Of a stretch of DNA of 15,729 nt, positions 7,196 to 14,892 are shown in pieces (the first letter of the stretch is position 1; the number at the start of each line of letters is the position of its first letter). The notes beneath the pieces are model-generated. The model saw nothing but the letters and a program-made list of their open reading frames with translations. It made no database searches and was not told where the DNA came from. Location of the stretch: positions 1-15,729 of the forward strand of contig JAKSOX010000027.1 in NCBI GenBank assembly GCA_024405335.1. Direction: 5' to 3'. The stretch is from Kiritimatiellia bacterium. Its GTDB lineage: Bacteria > Verrucomicrobiota > Kiritimatiellia > RFP12 > UBA1067. The position numbers and the translations under genes were made by a program.

Positions 7196-7212
7196 GTTGA
7201 AATTGGCCCGCG

Positions 7213-8061
7213 TCACAGGAACTTGAGCACGGCCGGCGTGACGTCCACAAGGGACGCCACACAATCGCGGATTTCCGCTTCGCGCGGGCCGAAGGCGATG
7301 AACGGCACGGGGTTGCGCGTGTGTCCGCGCGCCTGCATGTCCTCGACGTTGCCGTGGTCGGCCGTCATCACCAGCGTGATGCCGGCGGCCTGCGCAAAAC
7401 GCACGAGCGGCGCCAGGAACGCGTCGTACAGCCGCAGCACCGCGCACGCGCGCCCGTAGTCGAGCGAGTGGCCCGCGACGTCCGTCTGGAAGAATTCGTA
7501 CAGCGTGAAATCGTGCGCGAGCGCCAGGTCGAACAAATGCGCGGCGGCGTCTTCCGGCGTCACGAGCGGGATGTCGGGATGGCGGTCCTGGATCGTGTCG
7601 CGCGTCAGATCCTGCATCACCGCCTGGTCGTCCACGAGATCGTCCGTGAACGACAGCACCTCCGGCGTGGTGAGCGCCATCACCGTGGTGACGGACTTGA
7701 AGCGGCGCGCGGCGAGTTCGTCCGCCGAATCCACGAGGTACGCGTCCGCGAACTTCACGCGCTTGCCGCGCGCGCGCAACTGCAGGAACAGGTTGTTCTT
7801 TTCGATCGCCGCCCGAAGCGACGGCCCCGGAAACCCTTCGCAATGCCGGCCCATGAACACGGAGGCGTTCATGCCCGTGAACATCGTGGCCTGGCCAGTC
7901 GCGGACTGCGGCAGTCCTTCCACCGTGAGGCATGCGTCGATCGCCTTGCCGTGCCGCTCGATCAGCCGGCATAACGTGGGGCAAACCTCGGGATTCACGG
8001 GGTTGTCCGCCGCCGCCTCCCGAAGTCCCACGCCGTCGATGAAAAGGAAGAGTATTTTCAC
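7213..8061 (-). CDS. Alkaline-phosphatase-superfamily metalloenzyme, iPGM-like, substrate unknown
   Basis: 282 residues, related to cofactor-independent phosphoglycerate mutase (iPGM) and phosphopentomutase. The two-metal site is complete: D9 in FLFIDGVG, S53 or T55 in PQSATGQ, D194 and H198 in QTDVAGHSLD, D235-H236 in TADHGNVED and H247 in RGHTRNPVPF. It lacks the long inserted phosphotransferase domain of true iPGM (about 510 residues); residues about 70-170 form a shorter cap. A phosphatase or mutase role on a small phosphorylated compound is plausible, but the substrate is unknown. The start is GTG at 8061, overlapping the glgA stop as GTGA, so it is probably translationally coupled to glgA. 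There is no separate ribosome binding site of note. A link to glycogen or sugar-phosphate metabolism is inferred from context only. Confidence 0.85.
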   Translation of the reverse strand: MKILFLFIDGVGLREAAADNPVNPEVCPTLCRLIERHGKAIDACLTVEGLPQSATGQATMFTGMNASVFMGRHCEGFPGPSLRAAIEKNNLFLQLRARGKRVKFADAYLVDSADELAARRFKSVTTVMALTTPEVLSFTDDLVDDQAVMQDLTRDTIQDRHPDIPLVTPEDAAAHLFDLALAHDFTLYEFFQTDVAGHSLDYGRACAVLRLYDAFLAPLVRFAQAAGITLVMTADHGNVEDMQARGHTRNPVPFIAFGPREAEIRDCVASLVDVTPAVLKFL

Positions 8062-9623
8062 GCCGTCGGATGCGCGTCGCCGCCGAAAGCCCTCACGAGC
8101 GGACGGTGCAGCATTTGTTCGTAGAGTTCGATGTACTGGCGCGCGCACGCCTCGTGGTTGAAGCGCCGCAGCGATTCGCGCATGATGCGCGCGATTTCGG
8201 CCCGACGCGCGTCCGGCGGCCGTTTCCAGAAGCACATTGCCTGGTCCATAGCCCAGAACAGCCCCTGCGAATCGTAGGTGTCGAACACGAAACCGTTGCC
8301 GACGTGGTTGTTCCAGTCGAGCGGCTCGACCGTGTCGTGCAGGCCGCCCGTGTTGTGCACCACCGCGAGCGACCCGTAGATCGGGCCTTGCATCTGCGGC
8401 AGGCCGCACGGCTCGAAGAGCGACGGCACCATCGTGAAATCCGACCCCGCGAAACCGAGCTGCGAAAGCCGGCCGTCGAAATTGCGCACCGCCAGGCGGT
8501 TGGAGATGCCGTGGAAATTCTGGATGTCCCAGAACGGCTGCTGGTAGGCGCCGTTCGCTATCACCGCAATCTGCGCTCCCTCGTTCCAGTACTTGGAAAG
8601 GAACCGGTAGCAGATGTCGGTCAAAAGCTGCGGCCCCTTCTGCACCGGGTCGAGGCGGCTCGGCCAGAAGAACACCGGCGCGTCCGGATTTTCCTCGAGT
8701 CCCAGCGCGTGCTGGAGCGCGACTTTGTTTCTGCGCTTCTGCTCGAAGTGGTCGTCCGGACCGTAGCGGAACGGGATCTTGTCGTCGATCGCCGGGTTGT
8801 CCGTGGGATCCGGCGCGTTCAGGATGCCGGCCGCGCAGCCGGCGTTGGCCTTGCCGCGGATTTCGTTGCGGATGGAATCCGGGATGAAGTCGTGCCAGCC
8901 GTCCACGATCTCCTTGAGGAACGTGGGCGACACCGTGTTGATGTAGTGCGCGGCGAAAATGCCGGACGCTTGCAAATCCACGGGGTTCGTGTCGCGCGAT
9001 TCGAAATAGTTGAATGGCGGGCGCGAGTAGTAGAGGTTCGACCAGAACTCCGCGGCGTCAATGCCCGCGTCCTCCACCTGCCCGAGCGTGAGCTTGTGCG
9101 TGTGGATGTTGTGCACCGTGAAGAGGCACGGAATCCCCTCGCGGCGCGCCGCCGCCGGGATGAGGCCCGTCATCCAGTCGTTGCAGTGGATGAGGTCTGG
9201 CTGCACCTCGTTCATGATGTTGTTGATCACCTCGCGCTCGAAGGCGAGCGCCAGTTTCGCGTTGCCGTCGCCCTGCGAATAGACGCGGTCGCGGTAGTAG
9301 AAGCAGCGGTCCTCGGCCAGGTGGATGCGGCTGTCGGGCATGCGGCTCTTGATTTTGCGCAATTCCTCCGAAACGAGCTGCGCGGTTTCCAGATGGAACA
9401 TCCGCCGGTAGTGCGGCAGCGCCACGTGCACGTCGGCCCCCAGATCGAACAGCGCCGACACGAGCGACGCCGAAACGTCGGCCATGCCGCCCGCCTTGGC
9501 GCTCATCTTGCCCGCGAGGTTCCCCATTCCCTCCGGCAGATAGGTGATCTCGGGCGTGACGATCAGAATGCGCGGCTTTTTCGCCGCCGGCAGTTTTCCC
9601 TTGCGCGCGTTTTTCCTTGTCAT
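8058..9623 (-). CDS. glgA: Glycogen/starch synthase, GT5 family (divergent GlgA)
   Basis: 521 residues, GT-B fold with two Rossmann domains. GT5 enzymes extend alpha-1,4-glucan chains from ADP- or UDP-glucose. Visible features are ILIVTPEITYLPEG at 19-32, SAKAGGMADVSASL at 41-54 (the KTGGL sugar-nucleotide loop, here KAGGM), FTVHNIH at 168-174, and PSRLDPVQKG at 321-330 with R323 and K329. SLFEPCGLPQ at 401-410 carries the catalytic E404, followed by NTGGLHDTVEP. Compared with E. coli GlgA (477 residues) there is a basic N-terminal tail and about 12 extra residues before the KxGG loop. The start is ATG at 9623 with GAGGAGG upstream, nine bases after ptsI. Donor specificity (ADP- or UDP-glucose) cannot be read from sequence. 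A related starch-synthase-like glucosyltransferase is the alternative. Confidence 0.88.
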   Translation of the reverse strand: MTRKNARKGKLPAAKKPRILIVTPEITYLPEGMGNLAGKMSAKAGGMADVSASLVSALFDLGADVHVALPHYRRMFHLETAQLVSEELRKIKSRMPDSRIHLAEDRCFYYRDRVYSQGDGNAKLALAFEREVINNIMNEVQPDLIHCNDWMTGLIPAAARREGIPCLFTVHNIHTHKLTLGQVEDAGIDAAEFWSNLYYSRPPFNYFESRDTNPVDLQASGIFAAHYINTVSPTFLKEIVDGWHDFIPDSIRNEIRGKANAGCAAGILNAPDPTDNPAIDDKIPFRYGPDDHFEQKRRNKVALQHALGLEENPDAPVFFWPSRLDPVQKGPQLLTDICYRFLSKYWNEGAQIAVIANGAYQQPFWDIQNFHGISNRLAVRNFDGRLSQLGFAGSDFTMVPSLFEPCGLPQMQGPIYGSLAVVHNTGGLHDTVEPLDWNNHVGNGFVFDTYDSQGLFWAMDQAMCFWKRPPDARRAEIARIMRESLRRFNHEACARQYIELYEQMLHRPLVRAFGGDAHPTA

Positions 9624-9632
9624 GACTCCTCC

Positions 9633-11426
9633 TCACTCCACGCTCACGACGGGCGCGAAAAACGATTGTATTTCCTCAAGATCGGGCATCTTCTCGACGA
9701 GCCGGTTGCGCACGATCGCGTAGATTTCCGAGGCGCGCGCGACGTCGAGCGCCGCGCGCACGTCGGCGGCGATCTGCGCGGCGTCCTCCGCCGTGAGCGA
9801 ACGCAGCACCTTGCGGATGACCGGCAGGAACGTCGCGCTCATCGAAAGCGACCCGACGCCGAGGGCGGCCCACAAAACGCCCGTGACGGGATCGCTCGCG
9901 GATTCGCCGCACACGCACGTGGGCAGATTCGCCGCCCGGGCCGCGCCCACGGCCATGTCCACCAGTTTCACCACCGCCGGATTCGTGGGCTGGTACAGGT
10001 GCGAGACGCGCTCGTTGCCGCGGTCCGCCGCCATGGTGTACTGCACGAGGTCGTTCGTGCCGATCGAGAAAAACGTCACTTCGCGCGCGATGGCGGCGGC
10101 GTTGAGCGCCGCCGCTGGCGTTTCGATCATCGCGCCCATCGGGATGCGTTCGTCGAACGGAATGCCGGCCATGCGCAGCTGCTCCATCGCCTGCCGGAGT
10201 TCGGCGTTCGCCTCGCGCACTTCCTCCACCGTGGCCACCATCGGATACAGCACGGCGGTTTTGCCGAACGCGCTCGCCTTCAGGATCGCGCGCAGCTGCG
10301 CGCGGAACACGTCCCGGTGGGACAACAGGAAGCGGATGGACCGGTTTCCCAAGAAAGGATTCGCTTCGCGCGACGTGCGCCCTTTGATCGCCTTGTCGCC
10401 GCCGATGTCGAGCGCGCGGATCGTGATGCGCGCCTCCGGCCCGAGCTGCGCCACGGCCTTCACCGCCTCGGAATACGCCGCCGTCTGCTCGTTTTCCGTT
10501 GGCGCCTCGCCGCGCGACATCCACAGGTACTCCGTGCGGTAGAGTCCCACGCCTTCCGCGCCCAGCGCCGCCAGGCCGCCGAACGGAACGCCCGGCTGGA
10601 CGTTCGCGAGCAGGCGCACGTCGAGTCCCTGTCCGGGAGCGGAACGCACCTCCTCGAGCATCTGCTTGAGTTCCCGCGCGCGCCAGATGAGGCGGGCGAA
10701 CTGTTCGCGCGTTTCGCGGTCAGGATGCACCGTCACCGTGCCGGAAGTGCCGTCCAGCAGGATCTTGTCGCCGGGGGCGACGTGCGCCGTGACGTCGCCG
10801 AGGCCCGTCACCGCCGGGATGCCCAGCGCGCGCGCCAGCAGCGCCACGTGGCTCGTGGCGGAGCCGCGGTCCGTGGCGAATCCCAAAATGAGTTCGCGCG
10901 GCACGGACACCGTTTCGGACGGCGTCAGGTCGTCCGCCACGATGATCACCGGCTTCGTGATCCTGGAAAGCCCCGAATCCTCCGCCTTGCCGAGGAACGT
11001 GCGCAGCATGCGGCGCTCGATGTCGTCGATGTCGCGCGCGCGCTCGCGCAGATAGGGATCGTTCATCCGCTCGAAGGACTTGCGAAATTCCCCCACCACG
11101 CGATGCACGGCGGACTCCGCGTTGATGCAGTCCGTGCGGATGGCCTTCTCGATGGCCTTGATGACCACCTCGTCCTCGAGAATGACGAGATGGTTTTCGA
11201 AGATGCGCGCCTCTTCTTCGCGCATGCGCCCGGAGATGTCCGCGATCAGGCCCTCGAGCTGCCGCCGCGTTTCGGCGCGCGCCTCGCGGTAGCGCGCCAG
11301 TTCGGCGCCCACCTGGTCCTCGCGGATGCGGTATTCCTTGACGGCGAACCCGCGCGCGCCCGCGTGCAGGAACACGGGGCCCGAAACGAAACCGCAGCTC
11401 GTCGCGACGCCAGAAAGCGTCCTCAT
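9633..11426 (-). CDS. ptsI: PTS Enzyme I (phosphoenolpyruvate-protein phosphotransferase)
   Basis: 597 residues, full length. It takes phosphate from PEP onto a histidine and passes it to HPr. The N-terminal HPr-binding and phosphohistidine domains hold H193 in GSATSHVALLARALGIPAV (188-206). The C-terminal PEP-binding barrel shows LYRTEYLWM (295-303), RALDIGGDK (337-345), GNRSIRF (360-366), FFSIGTNDLVQYTMAADRGN (452-471) and the catalytic C506 in CVCGES. All key residues are kept. ATG at 11426 gives MRTLSGVATSCGFVSG, the usual EI beginning, but its ribosome binding site is weak. A GTG at 11459 overlapping the ptsH stop (GTGA) would add 11 residues and is possible. No EII genes are in the window, so a regulatory role is likely. 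Confidence 0.95.
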   Translation of the reverse strand: MRTLSGVATSCGFVSGPVFLHAGARGFAVKEYRIREDQVGAELARYREARAETRRQLEGLIADISGRMREEEARIFENHLVILEDEVVIKAIEKAIRTDCINAESAVHRVVGEFRKSFERMNDPYLRERARDIDDIERRMLRTFLGKAEDSGLSRITKPVIIVADDLTPSETVSVPRELILGFATDRGSATSHVALLARALGIPAVTGLGDVTAHVAPGDKILLDGTSGTVTVHPDRETREQFARLIWRARELKQMLEEVRSAPGQGLDVRLLANVQPGVPFGGLAALGAEGVGLYRTEYLWMSRGEAPTENEQTAAYSEAVKAVAQLGPEARITIRALDIGGDKAIKGRTSREANPFLGNRSIRFLLSHRDVFRAQLRAILKASAFGKTAVLYPMVATVEEVREANAELRQAMEQLRMAGIPFDERIPMGAMIETPAAALNAAAIAREVTFFSIGTNDLVQYTMAADRGNERVSHLYQPTNPAVVKLVDMAVGAARAANLPTCVCGESASDPVTGVLWAALGVGSLSMSATFLPVIRKVLRSLTAEDAAQIAADVRAALDVARASEIYAIVRNRLVEKMPDLEEIQSFFAPVVSVE

Positions 11427-11455
11427 GCCGGTCCGTCCGTCTGGAATCCGTTCCG

Positions 11456-11743
11456 TCACTGTTCGTCGGGGATGTCGAATTTGCGGGCGACCAGCGCCTC
11501 GAGTTCGTCGAGGACCTCCGTCGCCTGCGGACCCGTCGCCGAAACCTTGAGCACCGCGCCGTGCACGGCCTCGAGCGTCATGAGCGCCATGATGGACTTG
11601 CCGCTGACCACGTTGCCGTCCTTTTCGACCTCGACTTCCGCGTCGTAACGCGAAGCTATTTTGGCGAACAGCCCCGCCGGCCGCACGTGGAGGCCGTACT
11701 TGTTGAACAGGGTGAGTTCGCGTGTTTCCTTTTTGTCCGCCAT
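11456..11743 (-). CDS. ptsH: Phosphocarrier protein HPr
   Basis: 95 residues. It is a small carrier phosphorylated on H19 (KYGLHVRPAG, 16-25) by Enzyme I and on S50 (GKSIMALMTLEA, 48-59) by HPr kinase. Both sites are intact, as expected with hprK directly upstream and ptsI directly downstream. The start is ATG at 11743 with AGGAG ten bases upstream, 21 bases after hprK. An acidic-basic N-terminal tail of about 9 residues precedes the fold. It could serve EII transporters encoded elsewhere or act only as a signal. Confidence 0.95.
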   Translation of the reverse strand: MADKKETRELTLFNKYGLHVRPAGLFAKIASRYDAEVEVEKDGNVVSGKSIMALMTLEAVHGAVLKVSATGPQATEVLDELEALVARKFDIPDEQ

Positions 11744-11764
11744 TGCCGTTTTTCTCCTGTTTCG

Positions 11765-12721
11765 TCACTGCATGGCGCGGGCTTTGAGCCGCGCGTCCAA
11801 ATTGCCAGCCGCGTCGTGTCCGGCGGCGCGCAGTTTCTGCTGCTGCGCGGCCGTTTCGACGAGGTTCACGAGATCGCGTCCCGCAGAAACGGGTATCACG
11901 ATTTCCGGTACGTCCACGCCGAGGAAGTTCGCCATGCGGACGTCCTCCCCCACGCGGTCCAATTCGCCGTTCACCTCTTCCATGCGCCTGAAGGTGATCA
12001 CGAAATCCAGCTGTTTTTCGCCGCGAACCGCCGTCACGCCGAAAACGCTCGGCACGTGGATGATGCCGATGCCGCGGATTTCCATGTATTCGCTCGTCGC
12101 CGCCGACGCGCTCGCGTAAAGCACGTTGCCGGCGACGTCCTTGCGCAGACAGGTGAAATCGTCCGCCACCAGCGCGTTGCCGTGCTTGATGAGGCCGAGC
12201 GCCGTCTCGGACTTGCCGAGGCCTGGCGCGCCGCGCATCATCACGCCCATGCCGGCGACTTCCACCGTCGTGGCGTAAAGTTTGGTCGTGGGAGCGGTGA
12301 GCCGCTCCATCACGAAGGTGGAAAGATGGGCGAAGTCGCGGGTGAGCAGGTCCGTGCGCAGCACCGAGCCGCCCGCGTCGCGGACGATTTCCGCGACGCC
12401 CGGCGGCACTTCCATGCCGCACGCGAAGATGATGCAGTAGGCCCCGTGCGCGAACAACGCCTGGATGCGGTCGTTGCGGACCGCCGGCTCCAAGCTCATC
12501 AGATACGCGCGTTCGGCCTTGCCGATCACCTGCAGCCGCTTCCAGGCGAAATTCTCGAAAAAGCCGGTGAGCGCGAGACCGGGACGGTAGGTCATGGGTT
12601 CCCCAACCACCGCGTCCAACCCCGCGTCCACCACGATTTCGAGGTGCAGGCGTTCGCGCCCCTCGGCCACGAAATCGCGGACCGTGAAACGCTTCGCCTC
12701 GCCCTTTCCGTTTTCGCCCAT
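11765..12721 (-). CDS. hprK: HPr kinase/phosphorylase with altered active-site residues
   Basis: 318 residues, normal for the two-domain family. It phosphorylates or dephosphorylates the regulatory serine of HPr. The C-terminal kinase domain has a P-loop GAPGLGKSETA (164-174), VADD (185-188) with the proton-accepting aspartate, the signature EIRGIGIIHV (214-223) with metal-binding E214, R256 in LDRVG, and IPVSAGR (276-282), the phosphorylase loop. Two differences stand out: the conserved histidine before the P-loop (as in HGVLVD) is Y149, and the usual GDSG or GESG start of the P-loop is GAPG. The start is ATG at 12721 with GGGAGG eight bases upstream. It lies between hpf and ptsH. Kinase function is likely, since HPr keeps S50; phosphorylase activity is uncertain. 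Confidence 0.93.
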   Translation of the reverse strand: MGENGKGEAKRFTVRDFVAEGRERLHLEIVVDAGLDAVVGEPMTYRPGLALTGFFENFAWKRLQVIGKAERAYLMSLEPAVRNDRIQALFAHGAYCIIFACGMEVPPGVAEIVRDAGGSVLRTDLLTRDFAHLSTFVMERLTAPTTKLYATTVEVAGMGVMMRGAPGLGKSETALGLIKHGNALVADDFTCLRKDVAGNVLYASASAATSEYMEIRGIGIIHVPSVFGVTAVRGEKQLDFVITFRRMEEVNGELDRVGEDVRMANFLGVDVPEIVIPVSAGRDLVNLVETAAQQQKLRAAGHDAAGNLDARLKARAMQ

Positions 12722-12744
12722 GCCAACGCCCTCCCGCGGACGGA

Positions 12745-13080
12745 TCAGTTGCGCGGGCTGCCGGCGCGCGCCGCGCGCACGTGGCCCTTGCGCGCCTTGA
12801 CGCGCATCTTGAGCAGCTGGCGCTCCGCGCGCGCCGCCGCCGCGTCGATCACGCTCTTGGCCGATTCGGAAAATTCCTTCGCGCCCACGGCCGTCTCGCC
12901 GAGACGGTTCGCGACCACTTCGGCCATGTACATGTGCTTCTTCACGTCCACGTCGATGACGATCTGGATTTTCGTCACCTTCGGAAACGAGGCCTGAAGC
13001 CGCTCCATGCGCTTCTGCGCGTACTCCTTGAGCGCTTCGATCCGCACGTCCGAGTGCCGCATCGTGATTTCAATTGCCAT
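12745..13080 (-). CDS. hpf: Short ribosome hibernation promoting factor (HPF/YfiA family)
   Basis: 111 residues, one HPF domain without the C-terminal dimerisation domain of long HPF. It binds in the decoding centre of the 30S subunit and silences ribosomes in stationary phase. The pattern MAIEITMRHSDVRIEALKEY, then VTKIQIVIDV and MYMAEVVANRLG, is characteristic; a basic helix ends the protein. The start is ATG at 13080 with a very strong AAAGGAGG six bases upstream, after an A/C-rich spacer. The lptB-hpf-hprK order matches proteobacteria, where rpoN usually lies between lptB and hpf; here it is absent. Confidence 0.93.
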   Translation of the reverse strand: MAIEITMRHSDVRIEALKEYAQKRMERLQASFPKVTKIQIVIDVDVKKHMYMAEVVANRLGETAVGAKEFSESAKSVIDAAAARAERQLLKMRVKARKGHVRAARAGSPRN

Positions 13081-13090
13081 GTTGTGCCTC

Positions 13091-13113
13091 CTTTTGTTTT
13101 GTTGTTTTGTTTG
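13091..13113 (-). promoter_or_regulatory. A/C-rich leader of hpf
   Basis: The 45-base lptB-hpf gap on the minus strand is almost pure A and C before the Shine-Dalgarno: the core AAACAAAACAACAAAAC is unable to form structure. It leads into AAAGGAGG and the hpf start. It resembles the leader of rpsA (7098-7114). Such stretches keep a start site open and can boost initiation; a regulatory role is inference. No promoter hexamers are evident. Confidence 0.4.
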
Positions 13114-13125
13114 GTGTCCGTCGAA

Positions 13126-13899
13126 TCACATGTGGAAATCTTCGCCGAGGTACTTCGCGCGCACGTCGGGATCGTTCACGAGTTCGTCGCTCGTGCCCTC
13201 CTTGAGCAGACGGCCGTTGTACACGAGATACGCCCTGTCCACCACGCTCAGCGTCTCGCGCACGTTGTGGTCCGTGATGATCACGCCCAACCCCTGGTCG
13301 CGCAGACGCCGCACGATGTCCTGGATGTCGCACACCGCCAGCGGATCCACGCCGGCGAACGGTTCGTCGAGCATCAGGATGGACGGCTTGCGCACCAGCG
13401 CGCGCGCGATTTCGAGTTTGCGGCGCTCGCCGCCGGAAAGCGTGTACGCGGGCTGCTTCGCGACCTTCATCAGGTCGAACGTGGCCAGCAGTTCCTCGCA
13501 GCGAGCCTTGCGCTCCTTGCGGGACGTCTTGAGCGTTTCGAGAATCGCCATCACGTTGTCCCACACGCTGAGCTTGCGGAAGATGCTCGCCTCCTGGGCC
13601 AAATAGCCCAGGCCGCGGCGCGCGCGCATGAACACGGGCAGGTGCGTGACGTCTTCGCCGCGGAACGAAATCGTGCCCTCGTTCGGCTTCACCAGCCCCA
13701 CGATCATGTAGAACGTGGTCGTCTTGCCCGCGCCGTTCGGCCCGAGCAGCCCCACGATTTCGCCGCAGCGGCAGTTCACGTTCATGCCGTTCACCACCGT
13801 GCGGTCGCCGTAGATCTTGACCAGCCCCGTGGCCGTCAGGTCGGGTTCGCCCATGTCCGCCGCCATGGCGTTCATCGCTTCGAAAACCGGATCGCTCAT
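13126..13899 (-). CDS. lptB: LPS export ABC transporter ATPase LptB
   Basis: 257 residues. It is the cytoplasmic ATPase that powers LptFG to extract LPS from the inner membrane. Motifs in order are Walker A GPNGAGKT (53-60), the Q-loop region AQEASIFRKLSV (101-112), signature LSGGERRKLEIARAL (154-168), Walker B SILMLDEP with E179, D-loop GVD and H211 in ITDHNVRETL. The C-terminal YLGEDFHM is a hallmark of LptB against other ABC ATPases. About 20 extra residues precede the ABC core. The start is ATG at 13899, overlapping the upstream stop as ATGA (coupling), with GAAGGGG upstream. LptF and LptG are not in the window. Confidence 0.96.
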   Translation of the reverse strand: MSDPVFEAMNAMAADMGEPDLTATGLVKIYGDRTVVNGMNVNCRCGEIVGLLGPNGAGKTTTFYMIVGLVKPNEGTISFRGEDVTHLPVFMRARRGLGYLAQEASIFRKLSVWDNVMAILETLKTSRKERKARCEELLATFDLMKVAKQPAYTLSGGERRKLEIARALVRKPSILMLDEPFAGVDPLAVCDIQDIVRRLRDQGLGVIITDHNVRETLSVVDRAYLVYNGRLLKEGTSDELVNDPDVRAKYLGEDFHM

Positions 13900-14891
13900 A
13901 GCCCAAGCCCCTTCTTTCCGCTCTTGCCGAACGCGGGAACGAAAACGGCCGCGTCCTCCACTTCCACCTGCTCCGAGTCGGCCCAGAACGTGACGCGGTC
14001 GCCTTCGACGGCCGCCTTCTTGCCGCCGACGTCCTCGAGTCGGGCCTTCGCACGCTCGTCGCCGTACAAGTCGATTTTGCCGGTCTTGCGCGCGTACGTC
14101 GCCTTCGCGCAACGCGCCCGCTTCGTGCCGTTGGTGATCGCCACGTTTCCCAGCGCCACGAGCCGCCGCAGCGAATTCGTGCCTTCGAGGAACACGAACA
14201 GCCGGTCGGTCGCCATCTGGTATTCCGCGTCGTCCAAATGCACGTTCCGGTCGAACAGCACCACGCCCTCCTTGTGGTCGTAGTCGGTGCGCTCGGCGAC
14301 GATTTCGGCCTTCTTTTTGCCGCCGGCCGCCGCCGGCTTCGGATTCCTCTTGCCGGCTTCGCGCGGCGCGACGCCGCCCAGCGCGTCCTTGACGCCCTTG
14401 CCGCCCAGCGCATCGGACTCGATGCGCGTGTTGGCGAAGATTTTGACGTATTCCCGCCCCAGGTCGAAGTGGACGCCGCGGCCCGCCACGGACGTCTCGC
14501 CCCAGACGATTTTGGCGTTGCCCGGCACCCAGCCGGTTTTCGTTTTCCGGTCCACGATGCAATTGTCCGCCGTCAAAGTGCCCGTCGCCGTTTTGCCGCC
14601 CGCCTCGTACTGCTCGACCACCACGTCCGCGCCCCAGACGAAGCCGGAGTCGAGGAACACGTACGCCTTGCCGGCCCGCAGACGGCTTTTGATCGTGCCG
14701 TCCGGATTCGTCTCGATCGGGAAGACCACGTTTTCGGCCGGTTGCGTGATTTCGGGCACGCGCCGGTCGTAGACCTCGCGCAGGCGCACCGCGTCGGAGT
14801 CGTCGCCCCGTTCGGACAACCACTTGCCCGAATCGAAGGCGAACGCCCAGCCCGCGGCCGCGAATGCGGCGATGGTCCACGCCATGCGCAC
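13896..14891 (-). CDS. Probable LptC-LptA (OstA-like) fusion, LPS transport bridge
   Basis: 331 residues. A hydrophobic N-terminus (MRMAWTIAAFAAAGWAFA) could be a signal peptide or an anchor. Residues about 37-157 look LptC-like: EVYDRRVP, VVFPIETNPDGTIKSRLRAGKAY, ADNCIVD and GRGVHFDL with short beta-strand repeats. A basic linker rich in G, K, A and P spans about 160-195. Residues about 196-316 look LptA/OstA-like: AEIVAERTDYDHKEGVVLF, LVALGNVAITNG and IDLYGDERAKARLED. Placement directly before lptB supports a role in carrying LPS across the periplasm. The start is GTG at 14891, two bases after the kdsA stop, with AAAGG nine bases upstream and an arginine added to the signal region; ATG at 14885 is the alternative. 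Similarity is weak, so the domain calls are tentative. Confidence 0.72.
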   Translation of the reverse strand: MRMAWTIAAFAAAGWAFAFDSGKWLSERGDDSDAVRLREVYDRRVPEITQPAENVVFPIETNPDGTIKSRLRAGKAYVFLDSGFVWGADVVVEQYEAGGKTATGTLTADNCIVDRKTKTGWVPGNAKIVWGETSVAGRGVHFDLGREYVKIFANTRIESDALGGKGVKDALGGVAPREAGKRNPKPAAAGGKKKAEIVAERTDYDHKEGVVLFDRNVHLDDAEYQMATDRLFVFLEGTNSLRRLVALGNVAITNGTKRARCAKATYARKTGKIDLYGDERAKARLEDVGGKKAAVEGDRVTFWADSEQVEVEDAAVFVPAFGKSGKKGLGL

Positions 14892-14892
14892 G

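Noticed and set aside
7173..7212. T6 run after GC-rich bases downstream of the metalloenzyme gene as a possible terminator
   Set aside because: Only a four-base CGCG pairing with a long loop is possible before it. The T-run is better explained as part of the rpsA promoter spacer.
7088..7984. Upstream in-frame extension of rpsA
   Set aside because: It runs through the promoter and leader and lies in another frame of the metalloenzyme gene. S1 homology begins at the ATG at 7087.
8070..11648. A 1192-codon open frame on the plus strand opposite glgA, ptsI and ptsH
   Set aside because: It is antisense to three well-supported genes. Its composition is rich in R, H, A, V and E, typical of a reverse-frame shadow in high-GC DNA, and it shows no recognisable domain.
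11427..12422. Upstream in-frame extension of ptsI suggesting a larger fusion protein
   Set aside because: It overlaps ptsH and hprK in the wrong frame and has shadow composition. Enzyme I homology begins at 11426.
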